Shown in pieces: positions 18,744 to 25,388 of a stretch of DNA of 31,889 bases. Origin of the DNA: a virus. The stretch spans positions 1 to 31,889 of IMG/VR virus record IMGVR_UViG_3300025276_000120. One strand, given 5' to 3'. Positions within the stretch are counted from its first letter, which is position 1, and every line of letters starts with the position of its first letter. Made by a program: the position numbers and the translations under genes. The notes below the pieces were generated by a model that was not told the origin of the DNA, searched no databases, and worked only from the letters and a program-made list of their open reading frames with translations.

Positions 18744-18974
18744 TTACGCCATTAATGGGTGAAGTGCTTTTAACTCATGTAATGTAGGAATTTCCATCAT
18801 TAAATCGTGTGCCTCTTCGACCTCTCCCCACATGGAGTTTAATTCTTCTATAGCGTATACAGGTAAAGCATTACTATACAATACTGATTCTAATATTAGG
18901 TCTATTTGATCAGGTATTTCAGTCATACCTGCGTGAAGTGCTTTTTTGCGCAATTCTTTTAAAAATAAACTCAT
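18744..18974 (-). CDS. hypothetical helical protein
   Basis: 76 aa, acidic and helical (LFLKELRKKAL, then IDLILESVLYSN and ELNSMWGEVEEAHDLMMEI). No known domain recognised. A GAGGA site lies nine bases before the ATG, inside the NinG-like gene, whose stop overlaps this start as ATGA. Translational coupling is therefore likely and both products are probably made in similar amounts. Any role in replication or recombination is only suggested by the operon. Confidence 0.6.
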   Translation of the reverse strand: MSLFLKELRKKALHAGMTEIPDQIDLILESVLYSNALPVYAIEELNSMWGEVEEAHDLMMEIPTLHELKALHPLMA

Positions 18975-19375
18975 AATAATCTGTCCTCATGGTATTTTAT
19001 TAAGGAATTAAATTCTGCAAGCATGTCCTTGTAATCAGCAGTGTATAATTTTTTAATATCCCTTTTCTTTTGGTGCATTTGGCGAACAAAATCGTGACCA
19101 TACCAATCAATCATCCACAAAGTGTATTGCCCTTCAGCACTCCCATGTTTCATCCCAAAAATATTGCATCCTTTGCATTGTGGGTGTATGTTTTCAAGCT
19201 CTAACGACCAATAAGAACTTGAGCCTTTAGAAATGTAATGTCCACCATCAGCATCCTTCCAATGCAAACGCTTATTGCATGATACGCATTGCACAAGTCC
19301 ATATTCATCAGCGGCAGATATTCTTGCTAATTTTTGCGCTTTTTCTAAACATTTTGCGCGTAGCGTTTTAGCCAT
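18971..19375 (-). CDS. NinG-like HNH/zinc nuclease (recombination)
   Basis: 134 aa from the ATG at 19375, chosen because GAGG sits seven bases upstream; an in-frame start at 19414 lacks one. C30-x2-C33 (CVSC), GGHY at 44-47 and NIHPQCKGCN at 62-71 form the zinc-bound HNH-like core, closely following the C-terminal part of lambda NinG/Rap, which cuts branched recombination intermediates. The longer N-terminal region of lambda NinG is absent. It sits with a NinB-like protein and an O-like initiator, and across the divergent region from ERF, exonuclease and SSB, so a recombination role fits. Confidence 0.8.
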   Translation of the reverse strand: MAKTLRAKCLEKAQKLARISAADEYGLVQCVSCNKRLHWKDADGGHYISKGSSSYWSLELENIHPQCKGCNIFGMKHGSAEGQYTLWMIDWYGHDFVRQMHQKKRDIKKLYTADYKDMLAEFNSLIKYHEDRLL

Positions 19376-19455
19376 TTTAAACCTCATTTTAACATAACTG
19401 ATAGGGTATATCATCTTTTCGCCTAATTGCCGTTAAACAGCCCTTAAAAGCCGCT

Positions 19456-19905
19456 TTATGAGCCTTTCATCTCTACTGAGGGGAAGGGTATGTGAAGACT
19501 ATAATGTTCAACAAATAATTCGTTTAAAACATCGTAAATTACAGTCACTTTGTCGCTTGTTAAATCTTTTGTGCTATCGACTTCATACATATTTAATTGA
19601 ACGCATCGCCATAACGTTTTAACTGAAGCATTAGTCCAAGGAATTTTCATAACTTTATCCGCACTAAACTCCAACCGATTATAAATCCCTGCATTATTTA
19701 GAATTTCAGCCACGCGCTTAAACCAAAGTTCCATTGCGTTTCTTTGCTTGGGGCTTCTGGGCTTTCCATAAACATAGTTAAAGGTGATGTATTTTTTATC
19801 TTCGTAAACATGATCAATAAATTTCTTAAAATCATCGCGCGATTGATTGCTGTTAACAGTAAAGGTATCGCCCTCGTAAAATTTATCTAAATTAACGTGA
19901 TTCAT
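19456..19905 (-). CDS. NinB-like conserved phage recombination-region protein
   Basis: 149 aa. The start at 19905 is supported by TGAGGAA upstream and by an ATGA overlap with the preceding gene; an in-frame ATG at 19923 is less likely. Residues around 55 read RSPKQRNAM, followed by a helical VAEILNNAG and then the pattern IPWT, LWRCVQ, LTSDKV, VLNELF and HIPFPS. This pattern belongs to a widespread unnamed phage family. The N-terminal beta part plus R-x-x-K-Q-x-N segment resembles NinB (lambda Orf), an SSB-associated recombination mediator. The NinB link is an inference; the family identity as a phage protein is firm. Confidence 0.55.
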   Translation of the reverse strand: MNHVNLDKFYEGDTFTVNSNQSRDDFKKFIDHVYEDKKYITFNYVYGKPRSPKQRNAMELWFKRVAEILNNAGIYNRLEFSADKVMKIPWTNASVKTLWRCVQLNMYEVDSTKDLTSDKVTVIYDVLNELFVEHYSLHIPFPSVEMKGS

Positions 19906-20312
19906 AATTTTTTCCTCAACCATTCTTTGCTCAGAGAGTGACTTGTTGGCCTTTCTAGTACTTCCCTGTTGCTTTGAGAGGCCCTAACGTGCCAATTATA
20001 CAAAACCCTTTCGCCATCTTTAATACGTTTTTGCAAAGCATTGCTTCTGATTCCGGTAATTTCTTCAAGTTCAACCAGAGTATATTTTTGGCCTTTTTTT
20101 AAACCAACGTAATTGCCATTGAATTTATACAAGCGTGGGGCAGTACTAGTTAAAAAATATTCGTCCAAAAATTTATCTTTGTTTTTTAACCGGTCAGCGA
20201 CGTACTGATAAGATGTTCCCATACCTTTTGCAATTTCTTTCATTGTGTATGATTCATCTTTTTTAAATTTAAACCTGCTACCTTCATAAATATAACGTTT
20301 TGTTTTGCGCAT
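19902..20312 (-). CDS. tandem helix-turn-helix-like basic protein
   Basis: 136 aa from the ATG at 20312, which overlaps the upstream stop (TAATG); an in-frame start at 20336 is not needed. Two similar halves each carry an HTH-like segment: YTMKEIAKGMGTSYQYVADR (about residues 22-41) and YTLVELEEITGIRSNALQKR (about 78-97). Each follows a Lys-rich lead-in, and both continue to a basic end. A sequence-specific DNA-binding role is likely. Its place between initiator and recombination genes suggests a regulator or a replication-associated factor. No named family recognised. Confidence 0.6.
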   Translation of the reverse strand: MRKTKRYIYEGSRFKFKKDESYTMKEIAKGMGTSYQYVADRLKNKDKFLDEYFLTSTAPRLYKFNGNYVGLKKGQKYTLVELEEITGIRSNALQKRIKDGERVLYNWHVRASQSNREVLERPTSHSLSKEWLRKKL

Positions 20313-21028
20313 TATCCAATCTCCCCTGTATACCAACTAGTGTCAGTCAACTGATCTTGGATAGGGGTGTCCCTTATCGACATTTCAGAAATCGGTTTAA
20401 GAGGCATTTTGCTTTGAGCATTTGTATGCAAATCATCTTCCCAACGCTCCTGATTAAGATAAGTAGATGGGTGCGGTATGAATTTAACGTCAGACCATTC
20501 ACCCTGCAATACTCGCTGTTCTATGTTTTCAGCGATAGCCCTTTGCACGTCTTCACTACGCACCATCTTCAACCAAGCCTTTTTAGCCATAGCTTTGCCT
20601 ACTTTTCTAGGGTAAACAGACCAAAAATCTTCAAAGTGTGATGTATTAGATGTAATACTAATTGTATTATTAATACTTGTATTATTATCCTCAGTCTTTT
20701 CCTTTATAGGCCTATCAAGATTTTTCTTGATACCCTCACCAGATAATCGGATATACCTATACTTAACTTCGCGTGTACCTTCGTGATAAATCATTTGAAT
20801 GCTAATATGATCTGCTATCACAAGCTTTCCAATCCAATCACTAACAGTATTCTTATGAACGTTGTAAAGTTCAGCAAAATATTTGTTTTGCGCCCAACAA
20901 TAACCTTCTTTGTTACATAAAGCGGTAATCTCGCCATACAAAAGCTTGGCATTGGCAGGTAATTTGTCGTCATACCTTACTACCGCAGGAATAATTGCGT
21001 AATAACTGGGTTTTGCCTCCGAATCCAT
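20312..21028 (-). CDS. replication initiator, lambda O-like / HTH_36 type
   Basis: 238 aa. Residues 5-75 form a winged HTH of the type at the start of many phage initiators (YYAIIPAVVRYDDKLPANAK, then NKYFAELYNVHKNTVSDWIG). A Thr/Asn/Ser linker follows (about 108-128), then FEDFWSVYPRKVGKAMAKKA and a terminal HPSTYLNQERWEDD motif seen in O-like and DnaT-like proteins. It is expected to bind the origin and recruit the host helicase. A clear AGGAGA site precedes the ATG. No helicase loader or helicase gene is visible, so host replication proteins are probably used directly. Confidence 0.75.
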   Translation of the reverse strand: MDSEAKPSYYAIIPAVVRYDDKLPANAKLLYGEITALCNKEGYCWAQNKYFAELYNVHKNTVSDWIGKLVIADHISIQMIYHEGTREVKYRYIRLSGEGIKKNLDRPIKEKTEDNNTSINNTISITSNTSHFEDFWSVYPRKVGKAMAKKAWLKMVRSEDVQRAIAENIEQRVLQGEWSDVKFIPHPSTYLNQERWEDDLHTNAQSKMPLKPISEMSIRDTPIQDQLTDTSWYTGEIG

Positions 21029-21029
21029 A

Positions 21030-21227
21030 TTATTCTCCTGCCTTTACAAAATTACTTACAGTAACGCTACAGCCCTCAGCCAATTTTACCAACGTAGAGA
21101 CTCTAATGTCCCTGCCTTGCATGATCATAGTCAGACTTGCATAAGATATTTTCGATCTTTCTGCCAACCTTGATTGATTCATGTTTTGCGTGTACATAAA
21201 GTACCTGCAGCTCTTCTTAATGTTCAT
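21030..21227 (-). CDS. Cro/CI-like XRE-family repressor
   Basis: 65 aa from the ATG at 21227, which has AAGGA upstream; an in-frame start at 21254 lacks support. A single HTH_3-type domain spans residues 15-60: MNQSRLAERSKISYASLTMI then GRDIRVSTLVKLAEGC. There is no C-terminal oligomerisation or cleavage domain, so it is Cro-sized. It is the first gene of the leftward operon and faces the control region, consistent with autoregulation. With no CI-like gene or integrase in the window, whether the phage is temperate cannot be decided. Confidence 0.75.
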   Translation of the reverse strand: MNIKKSCRYFMYTQNMNQSRLAERSKISYASLTMIMQGRDIRVSTLVKLAEGCSVTVSNFVKAGE

Positions 21228-21251
21228 AACATATCCTTTAAAGTTAGACCC

Positions 21252-21285
21252 CAAGTGCGAAGTACAAAAATTAACCTGGCACTTG
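21252..21285. promoter_or_regulatory. inverted repeat, possible operator or leader hairpin
   Basis: CAAGTGC (21252-21258) and GCACTTG (21279-21285), a perfect 7-bp dyad with a 20-base gap. It lies in the leader of the leftward transcript ahead of the Cro-like gene, so it may be the repressor's own site or an RNA stem. Confidence 0.35.
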
Positions 21286-21304
21286 TGGTTGTTTGTGAAT
21301 GGGT

Positions 21305-21333
21305 AGTGTAATAATGTTTACGGCAAGGGTCAA
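21305..21333 (-). promoter_or_regulatory. sigma70-like promoter for leftward replication operon
   Basis: On the minus strand TTGACC (21333-21328), a 17-base spacer, then TACACT (21310-21305). The predicted start near 21298 gives a leader of about 70 bases before the repressor gene. Read by eye. Confidence 0.55.
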
Positions 21334-21338
21334 TTCTT

Positions 21339-21367
21339 TTGCTTATGGTAAATTAAATTGGTAAGAT
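21339..21367 (+). promoter_or_regulatory. sigma70-like promoter for rightward recombination operon
   Basis: TTGCTT (21339-21344), 17-base spacer, TAAGAT (21362-21367). Its -35 lies five bases from the -35 of the leftward promoter, a tight back-to-back pair. The match to consensus is moderate. Confidence 0.4.
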
Positions 21368-21372
21368 AGTTA

Positions 21373-21395
21373 AATCGGTGACCAAAACACTGATT
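21373..21395 (+). promoter_or_regulatory. dyad at the expected start of the rightward transcript
   Basis: AATCGGTG (21373-21380) pairs with CACTGATT (21388-21395) across a 7-base loop; eight pairs including one G-U. It begins about where transcription from the 21339-21367 promoter should start. It could be an operator in DNA or a 5' protective hairpin in RNA. Confidence 0.35.
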
Positions 21396-21421
21396 CAAAT
21401 AAACTTTTAACGGAGTGAAAT

Positions 21422-21739
21422 ATGGAAAATCCAATACAAACACCTGATGATCAAGATCAAATTGATAATTGGTTTAATAAATTAGTGGATCCTTCATGTC
21501 CAGTGGACGATATATGGGCATTACCAATGGAGAAACAAAAGCATTGGCGTGGTCGAACTGCTAGATGGTTCAGTCAAAATGATTTTACTTGCGCTGAACG
21601 CGCAGAATATGACTTTATTAACCATCACGACCCAAAATGTAATGAAACAGTGGAGTACATCAATGAATTTTCAAAATTGGTGGCGATCTCCGAAAACTTA
21701 ACTAAGCAAACGGAGTACGAATATTATGAAAACGTCTGA
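21422..21739 (+). CDS. hypothetical first gene of recombination operon
   Basis: 105 aa, acidic, with a CGGAG site before the ATG. Rich in Trp and aromatic residues (DNWFNKLVD, KHWRGRTARWFSQNDF, YEYYENV). No family recognised. As the first gene of the early rightward operon it could be a host-interaction or small accessory protein. Its 3' end overlaps the ERF start by 14 bases. Confidence 0.6.
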   Translation: MENPIQTPDDQDQIDNWFNKLVDPSCPVDDIWALPMEKQKHWRGRTARWFSQNDFTCAERAEYDFINHHDPKCNETVEYINEFSKLVAISENLTKQTEYEYYENV

Positions 21740-22349
21740 AAATATCAACGAAATAGCAACCGCGTTAGGGTTTGCACAAGCAGAAATGGGTGCGGCAATG
21801 AAAGATGGCACTAATCCCCATTTTAAATCTGGTTTTGCCTCTTTAACGAGTGTAATTTTATCTGTTAAGGAACCTTTTTATAGTAATGGTTTGTCTTTTG
21901 TTCAACCCACTATCAGAGTAGACGGTTATGTCGGGTGTATTACTAGAATTATGCACACTTCTGGGCAGTGGTTAGAGGGTGAATTAACATTGCCTTTAAC
22001 TAAGCAAGATCCTCAAGCGGCAGGTTCAGCAATTACTTACGCTAGGCGTTATAGTCTAATGTCTATGGTTGGTTTGCCTACTGCTGACGATGATGCGCAA
22101 TCTACTGCCATGCAAGTTCATAGATTAACTGATGCTCAATGCAAAGAAATAAAAGGGTTATTGGAAACCCATAACCTTCCAGTGGCGCAATTTGTTAAGG
22201 CTCACAATGCAGAAAGTGTTGAAGACATGCTTTCTAATCAATATGAACTGGCAATGAATAGAATCTTGGAAAAGGTCAAAGCATTAGACATCCAGAAAGG
22301 AATTGATGAACTTAATAAAGCTAACAAGCCAAAGGCGGTGAAAAAATGA
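21726..22349 (+). CDS. ERF-family single-strand annealing protein
   Basis: 207 aa. The ERF core is clear: INEIATALGFAQAEMGAAMK at the start, a NPHFKSGFASLTSV segment, and GSAITYARRYSLMSMVGL then TADDDAQ near residues 100-122. ERF proteins (named from phage P22) anneal complementary strands and work with a 5'-3' exonuclease, here the YqaJ-like gene two positions on, and with SSB. The C-terminal 80 residues are helical and basic. It overlaps the next gene as ATGA. Confidence 0.9.
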   Translation: MKTSENINEIATALGFAQAEMGAAMKDGTNPHFKSGFASLTSVILSVKEPFYSNGLSFVQPTIRVDGYVGCITRIMHTSGQWLEGELTLPLTKQDPQAAGSAITYARRYSLMSMVGLPTADDDAQSTAMQVHRLTDAQCKEIKGLLETHNLPVAQFVKAHNAESVEDMLSNQYELAMNRILEKVKALDIQKGIDELNKANKPKAVKK

Positions 22350-22663
22350 ATACTCGCCTCGATGAAATGTACCTTTCGTTTGATTCTTTTGATAAGGAGA
22401 ATCCAGAAATTTGGGCTTCGTTCAAAAAATTTGCTTTTGATAGAATTAACATGGGCTACAAGAATTATTCTGTAAACGGAATTTTTGAGCGAATACGGTG
22501 GGATACTGGCCATCCCTATGAGCGTGATTTTAAAATGCCTAATAACCATCGACCATTTTACGCTCGTAAATTTATGTCCCTGTATCCAATTTATGACGGA
22601 TTTTTTAGGACTAGGACGCAAAAAAGCGCATTGAGACCGCCAAAGGAAGCGTCATGCTCATAA
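22346..22663 (+). CDS. conserved phage protein between ERF and exonuclease
   Basis: 105 aa, basic and aromatic. The stretch MGYKNYSVNGIFERIRWDTG, then NNHRPFYARKFMSLYP and GFFRTR, is a pattern I recognise from small phage proteins that travel with recombination genes; the function is not known to me. It overlaps both neighbours (ATGA at its start, 10 bases at its end), so it is made together with ERF and the exonuclease. A role as a recombination or DNA-binding accessory is inferred from context only. Confidence 0.65.
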   Translation: MNTRLDEMYLSFDSFDKENPEIWASFKKFAFDRINMGYKNYSVNGIFERIRWDTGHPYERDFKMPNNHRPFYARKFMSLYPIYDGFFRTRTQKSALRPPKEASCS

Positions 22664-23253
22664 CTGAGTTTGAACAAGGCACTGATGAATGGTTGTCAGT
22701 AAGGCTAGGGCGCATAAGTGCATCTAGGCTTAACAAGCTTATAACGACTACCGGAAAAGCTAGTGCATCTGGCGATAAATACTTAGCCTCTTTGATTGCG
22801 GAAAGATTAACTGGTCGCAGGGAAGAGGTTTTTGTTAACTCTCATATGGAGCGCGGCACTCGTCTTGAATCAAGCGCAAGATGCTGTTACGAATGGGAGA
22901 CAGGTAATTTAGTCACCGAATGTGGCTTTATACTTGATGATTTGGGGGAATTTGGATGTTCTCCCGATGGGCTTATTGGTGATGATGGGGGTATTGAAAT
23001 AAAAGTGCCTGCTGATTCAACAATGATGGGATACCACCTTGATAATGAGAAATTTTACACAGCTTATAAACAGCAAGTTCAATGTTGTATGCTTGTAACT
23101 GGTAGAGCATGGTGGGATCTGTATGCGTATTCTGATTCGATTGAAGCTATTTGCATAAGAATAGAGCGCGATGAAGAGTACATTGAAAAGATGTTGGCAG
23201 TCATAATGAATGCCATTATAATTATTAACGATACAACGGAGAAAATGATATGA
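22654..23253 (+). CDS. YqaJ-like exonuclease (lambda exonuclease family)
   Basis: 199 aa. Motifs in order: QGTDEWLSVRLGRISAS (residues 8-24), MERGTRLESSAR (65-76), metal-binding D105 in CSPDG, E115 and K117 in GIEIKVP, and Q143 in KQQVQ. These give the PD-(D/E)XK nuclease core that resects 5' strands of double-stranded DNA to create substrate for ERF. AAAGGAAGC precedes the ATG. It lies directly before SSB, overlapping it as ATGA, so the operon encodes a complete Red-like recombination set. Confidence 0.9.
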   Translation: MLITEFEQGTDEWLSVRLGRISASRLNKLITTTGKASASGDKYLASLIAERLTGRREEVFVNSHMERGTRLESSARCCYEWETGNLVTECGFILDDLGEFGCSPDGLIGDDGGIEIKVPADSTMMGYHLDNEKFYTAYKQQVQCCMLVTGRAWWDLYAYSDSIEAICIRIERDEEYIEKMLAVIMNAIIIINDTTEKMI

Positions 23254-23669
23254 GTATTAATAGCTTAGTTTTTACAGGTAACTGCGGCAGGGATATGGAA
23301 GTGCGTCATACTCCCACCGGAAAAGTGGTTGGAAGCTTCAGTGTGCCAATGAAACAGGGTTGGGGTCAAAACGAAAAGGTTAACTGGGTTGAATGCTCAG
23401 TTTGGGGTGAAAGAGCTACTAATTTAGCGGCTTACATCACCAAAGGGACTTCAGTTACTGTGCAGGGTGAACTGGGGGTAGACACTTGGGAGGATAAAGC
23501 CACTGGCGATTTAAAAATGAAATTGACTTGTAATGTAAGTCAGCTTGCATTTGGTCAGTCAGTAAAAAGTGACAATCCACCTGTTGCACCGATAGCGCAA
23601 GTTAGTGCGCCTGTTACTGCACCTGTTACTACTTCAACTGCGGATATTTGGGGTGAACCTCCATTCTAG
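23250..23669 (+). CDS. ssb: single-stranded DNA-binding protein
   Basis: 139 aa with an OB fold over residues 1-110: INSLVFTGNCGRDMEVRHTP, a KVNWVECSVWGERA segment and LAAYITKGTSVTVQGELG, all standard bacterial-type SSB motifs. A Pro/Val/Thr linker follows and the end is ADIWGEPPF, related to the acidic PF tip that recruits partner proteins. It coats single strands made by the exonuclease and at the replication fork. An 87-base gap with two repeats follows. Confidence 0.92.
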   Translation: MSINSLVFTGNCGRDMEVRHTPTGKVVGSFSVPMKQGWGQNEKVNWVECSVWGERATNLAAYITKGTSVTVQGELGVDTWEDKATGDLKMKLTCNVSQLAFGQSVKSDNPPVAPIAQVSAPVTAPVTTSTADIWGEPPF

Positions 23670-23688
23670 GAAACCTCCGTTAGGGTTA

Positions 23689-23736
23689 ATGCACCTATAT
23701 CAACGCATGAGGCTTGATGCACCTCTACCAACGCAT
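23689..23736 (+). repeat. two direct 20-bp repeats with inverted ends
   Basis: Copies at 23689-23708 and 23717-23736 agree at 18 of 20 bases and are offset by 28 bases. Each starts ATGC and ends GCAT; the second extends to GATGC/GCATC. They sit between the SSB gene and the next small gene. Confidence 0.75.
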
Positions 23737-23757
23737 CACCAATCTTGGAGGGGATAA
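23689..23757 (+). CDS. possible 22-codon leader ORF over the repeats
   Basis: An ATG at 23689 opens a 22-aa frame (MHLYQRMRLDAPLPTHHQSW then RG) whose TAA shares its last A with the ATG at 23757. TTAGGG lies four bases upstream. The coupling geometry matches the other junctions in this genome, but the frame is very short and the repeats beneath it are not in phase, so it may be fortuitous. Confidence 0.25.
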   Translation: MHLYQRMRLDAPLPTHHQSWRG

Positions 23758-23927
23758 TGAAAATAGGAATTAAAACTGCAACTATCAGCATTGAAGTCTT
23801 AACTGACTACACCTATAAAGACATAGACTCAGCTAGACGATTTTTGGTTGCCCTCACTGAGAGAAAACAACATTATGAAACATCTAGTCATTCCGGACAC
23901 TCAAGTAAAACCAAACTGCCCCACTGA
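23757..23927 (+). CDS. hypothetical small protein
   Basis: 56 aa from the ATG at 23757, preceded by a very strong GGAGGGG; a TTG at 23745 in frame would cover that site and is unlikely. The first 40 residues (IGIKTATISIEVLTDYTYKD, then ARRFLVALTERKQHYE) look like a real alpha/beta mini-domain. The last 18 overlap the next gene by 53 bases and are low-complexity. No family recognised. Confidence 0.5.
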   Translation: MKIGIKTATISIEVLTDYTYKDIDSARRFLVALTERKQHYETSSHSGHSSKTKLPH

Positions 23928-24642
23928 CCATTTAAGATGGGCAGGACTCTACGCGGTAGATAAAAAACCTGACGTAATAATCCATATTGGCGATCATTTT
24001 GATATGCCCTCGCTTTCATCATGGGATGTAGGCAAGAAGTCATTTGAAGGTCGTAGGTATATGGACGATATTGAAGCAGGCATTTCTGCAATGCATCTTT
24101 TTATGGATCCAATCAAAAAAGAACAAAAACGGCTTAAACACCAGAAGAAAAAACAATGGAATCCGCGCCTGATTTACACCTTGGGAAACCATGAGAATCG
24201 GATTAAAAGGGCTATCGAGTCAGACTCTAAACTAGAGGGGTTGATCGGTTATAAGGATCTGGAATTAGAATCTTTTGGTTTTGAGGTTTATGACTATCTG
24301 GAAGTGGTGGTTGTTAACGGAATTGCTTACTCTCATTTCTTTACTTCTGGAGTTATGGGCAGACCAGTGGCTAGTGCAAGAAGTCTGGTTACAAAAAAGA
24401 TGATGTCTTGCGTTATGGGTCACGTCCAAGATTGTGACATTGCATTCGGTCGCAGGGCTGATGGCAAAAATGTGCTTGGGTTATTTTCTGGAATATTCTA
24501 TCAACACGACGAAGAGTACCTGACTCACCAGACAAACGGATCATGGCGTGGTGTTTGGATGTTACATGAGGTAGATGATGGTAATTGCGATGAAATGAAG
24601 GTATCAATGCGTTATTTGAAGCAAAAATACCAAAACAAGTAA
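23875..24642 (+). CDS. calcineurin-like metallophosphoesterase
   Basis: 255 aa from the ATG at 23875; an earlier in-frame start at 23848 would overlap the upstream gene further. Metal-binding motifs appear in order: D8-x-Q10, GDHFD at 39-43, GNHENR at 104-109, GHVQD at 182-186 and a later H in FYQHDEEY. It hydrolyses phosphoester bonds; the substrate (nucleotide, RNA end or phosphoprotein) cannot be told from sequence. It is the last gene of the recombination operon. Only a weak GAGAG-like site lies upstream, so coupling to the previous gene is likely. Confidence 0.85.
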   Translation: MKHLVIPDTQVKPNCPTDHLRWAGLYAVDKKPDVIIHIGDHFDMPSLSSWDVGKKSFEGRRYMDDIEAGISAMHLFMDPIKKEQKRLKHQKKKQWNPRLIYTLGNHENRIKRAIESDSKLEGLIGYKDLELESFGFEVYDYLEVVVVNGIAYSHFFTSGVMGRPVASARSLVTKKMMSCVMGHVQDCDIAFGRRADGKNVLGLFSGIFYQHDEEYLTHQTNGSWRGVWMLHEVDDGNCDEMKVSMRYLKQKYQNK

Positions 24643-24790
24643 AAACGACCTCCACAATTGCGTTCTAAGCGACTTTATGGGGTCAACCTTGGCAAACCCA
24701 TGGGGTAAAAACGGCCTTTTCGACTTCTCTAAACTGGATCCTTTATATAAATAAGTTTAAAAAAATAAAAAAAAATAAAAAAAATCCAAT

Positions 24791-24823
24791 AAAAAACCCA
24801 ATCACTGTGCTAGCTGATTGGGT
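24791..24823 (-). terminator. intrinsic terminator of the leftward three-gene operon
   Basis: On the minus strand a 9-bp perfect stem (24815-24823 with 24796-24804) and a 10-base loop are followed by six T (24796-24791) and more T-rich DNA. It starts seven bases after the stop at 24830. The plus-strand side has no T-run, so it acts leftward only. Confidence 0.85.
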
Positions 24824-24829
24824 GGTCGT

Positions 24830-25129
24830 TTATCGTTCGACGCTTATTGTTAAGTTTTCCAAAGCACTATCTATAGCTTCCTCGATTTTCCGCTCAATAT
24901 CGTCATCGTCCATCGTGTTATCTGATATTAAACTTTCAATGTCGTAGGTATCAAGTATTTCAGTCTCTTCGTGTTCGCTCCTTAGTGTCTGAACCGACTC
25001 AACTAACTGCACTACCGTTAGCCGCAGGTCTTCGAGTTTTGCCTCTTCGTGCCAGTGGTTAACTAGCTCGATCTCGGTTCTTATCTTCTCTTCGATGTAC
25101 TGGTCGAACATTTCTAATAACTTCTGCAT
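24830..25129 (-). CDS. hypothetical acidic coiled-coil protein
   Basis: 99 aa, strongly acidic and helical throughout: FDQYIEEKIRTEIELVNHWH, LRLTVVQLVESVQTLR, and a very acidic NTMDDDDIERKIEEAID. A GGAGA site lies eight bases before the ATG. No family recognised. It is the last gene before the terminator. Small acidic early proteins often bind host factors or mimic DNA, but this is only a possibility. Confidence 0.6.
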   Translation of the reverse strand: MQKLLEMFDQYIEEKIRTEIELVNHWHEEAKLEDLRLTVVQLVESVQTLRSEHEETEILDTYDIESLISDNTMDDDDIERKIEEAIDSALENLTISVER

Positions 25130-25130
25130 T

Positions 25131-25388
25131 TTAACTCTCCGTTTGAAATTTGATTTCTTTGTCTATCACATAAGCAGTTTTGACCACTTCCCCGTCAACA
25201 TAAAAGCGAAACTCCTGAGACCCGTCCTTGTGTTTCCTATGGGTGGTTTTATGGCTCACAAAAGAGTGTGAATTTTGTGGTGATGTTCCCACCACTACAT
25301 CAACCTCTGATTGTTCACGCGCTCCCCAAGACTTACCGCTTTTATAGATACAAGCTGCAACATTATTCCAGATTGGATAAGAAGCCAT
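25131..25388 (-). CDS. conserved small phage protein, beta-rich
   Basis: 85 aa from the ATG at 25388, which overlaps the upstream stop (TAATG) and follows a G-rich ribosome site; an in-frame start at 25442 would run far into the previous gene. Sequence features are IYKSGKSWGARE, VVVGTSPQNSHSFV, TTHRKHKDG and FRFYVDGEVVKTAYV, a beta-rich layout that I recognise from hypothetical proteins of aquatic phages. Function unknown. Confidence 0.6.
   Translation of the reverse strand: MASYPIWNNVAACIYKSGKSWGAREQSEVDVVVGTSPQNSHSFVSHKTTHRKHKDGSQEFRFYVDGEVVKTAYVIDKEIKFQTES

Noticed and set aside
20300-20641. 113-codon plus-strand frame opposite the replication initiator
   Set aside because: It runs antisense to a well-supported gene, and its aromatic/Pro-rich product shows no domain or ribosome site.
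21030-21421. Full lambda-like lysogeny switch
   Set aside because: Only a Cro-sized regulator is present; there is no CI-like protein, integrase or attachment site in the window.
22238-22621. 127-codon minus-strand frame opposite ERF and the following gene
   Set aside because: Antisense shadow of two clearly coding, overlapping genes.
24677-24754. 25-codon frame after the phosphoesterase
   Set aside because: Too short and without a ribosome site to call a gene; mentioned under findings.
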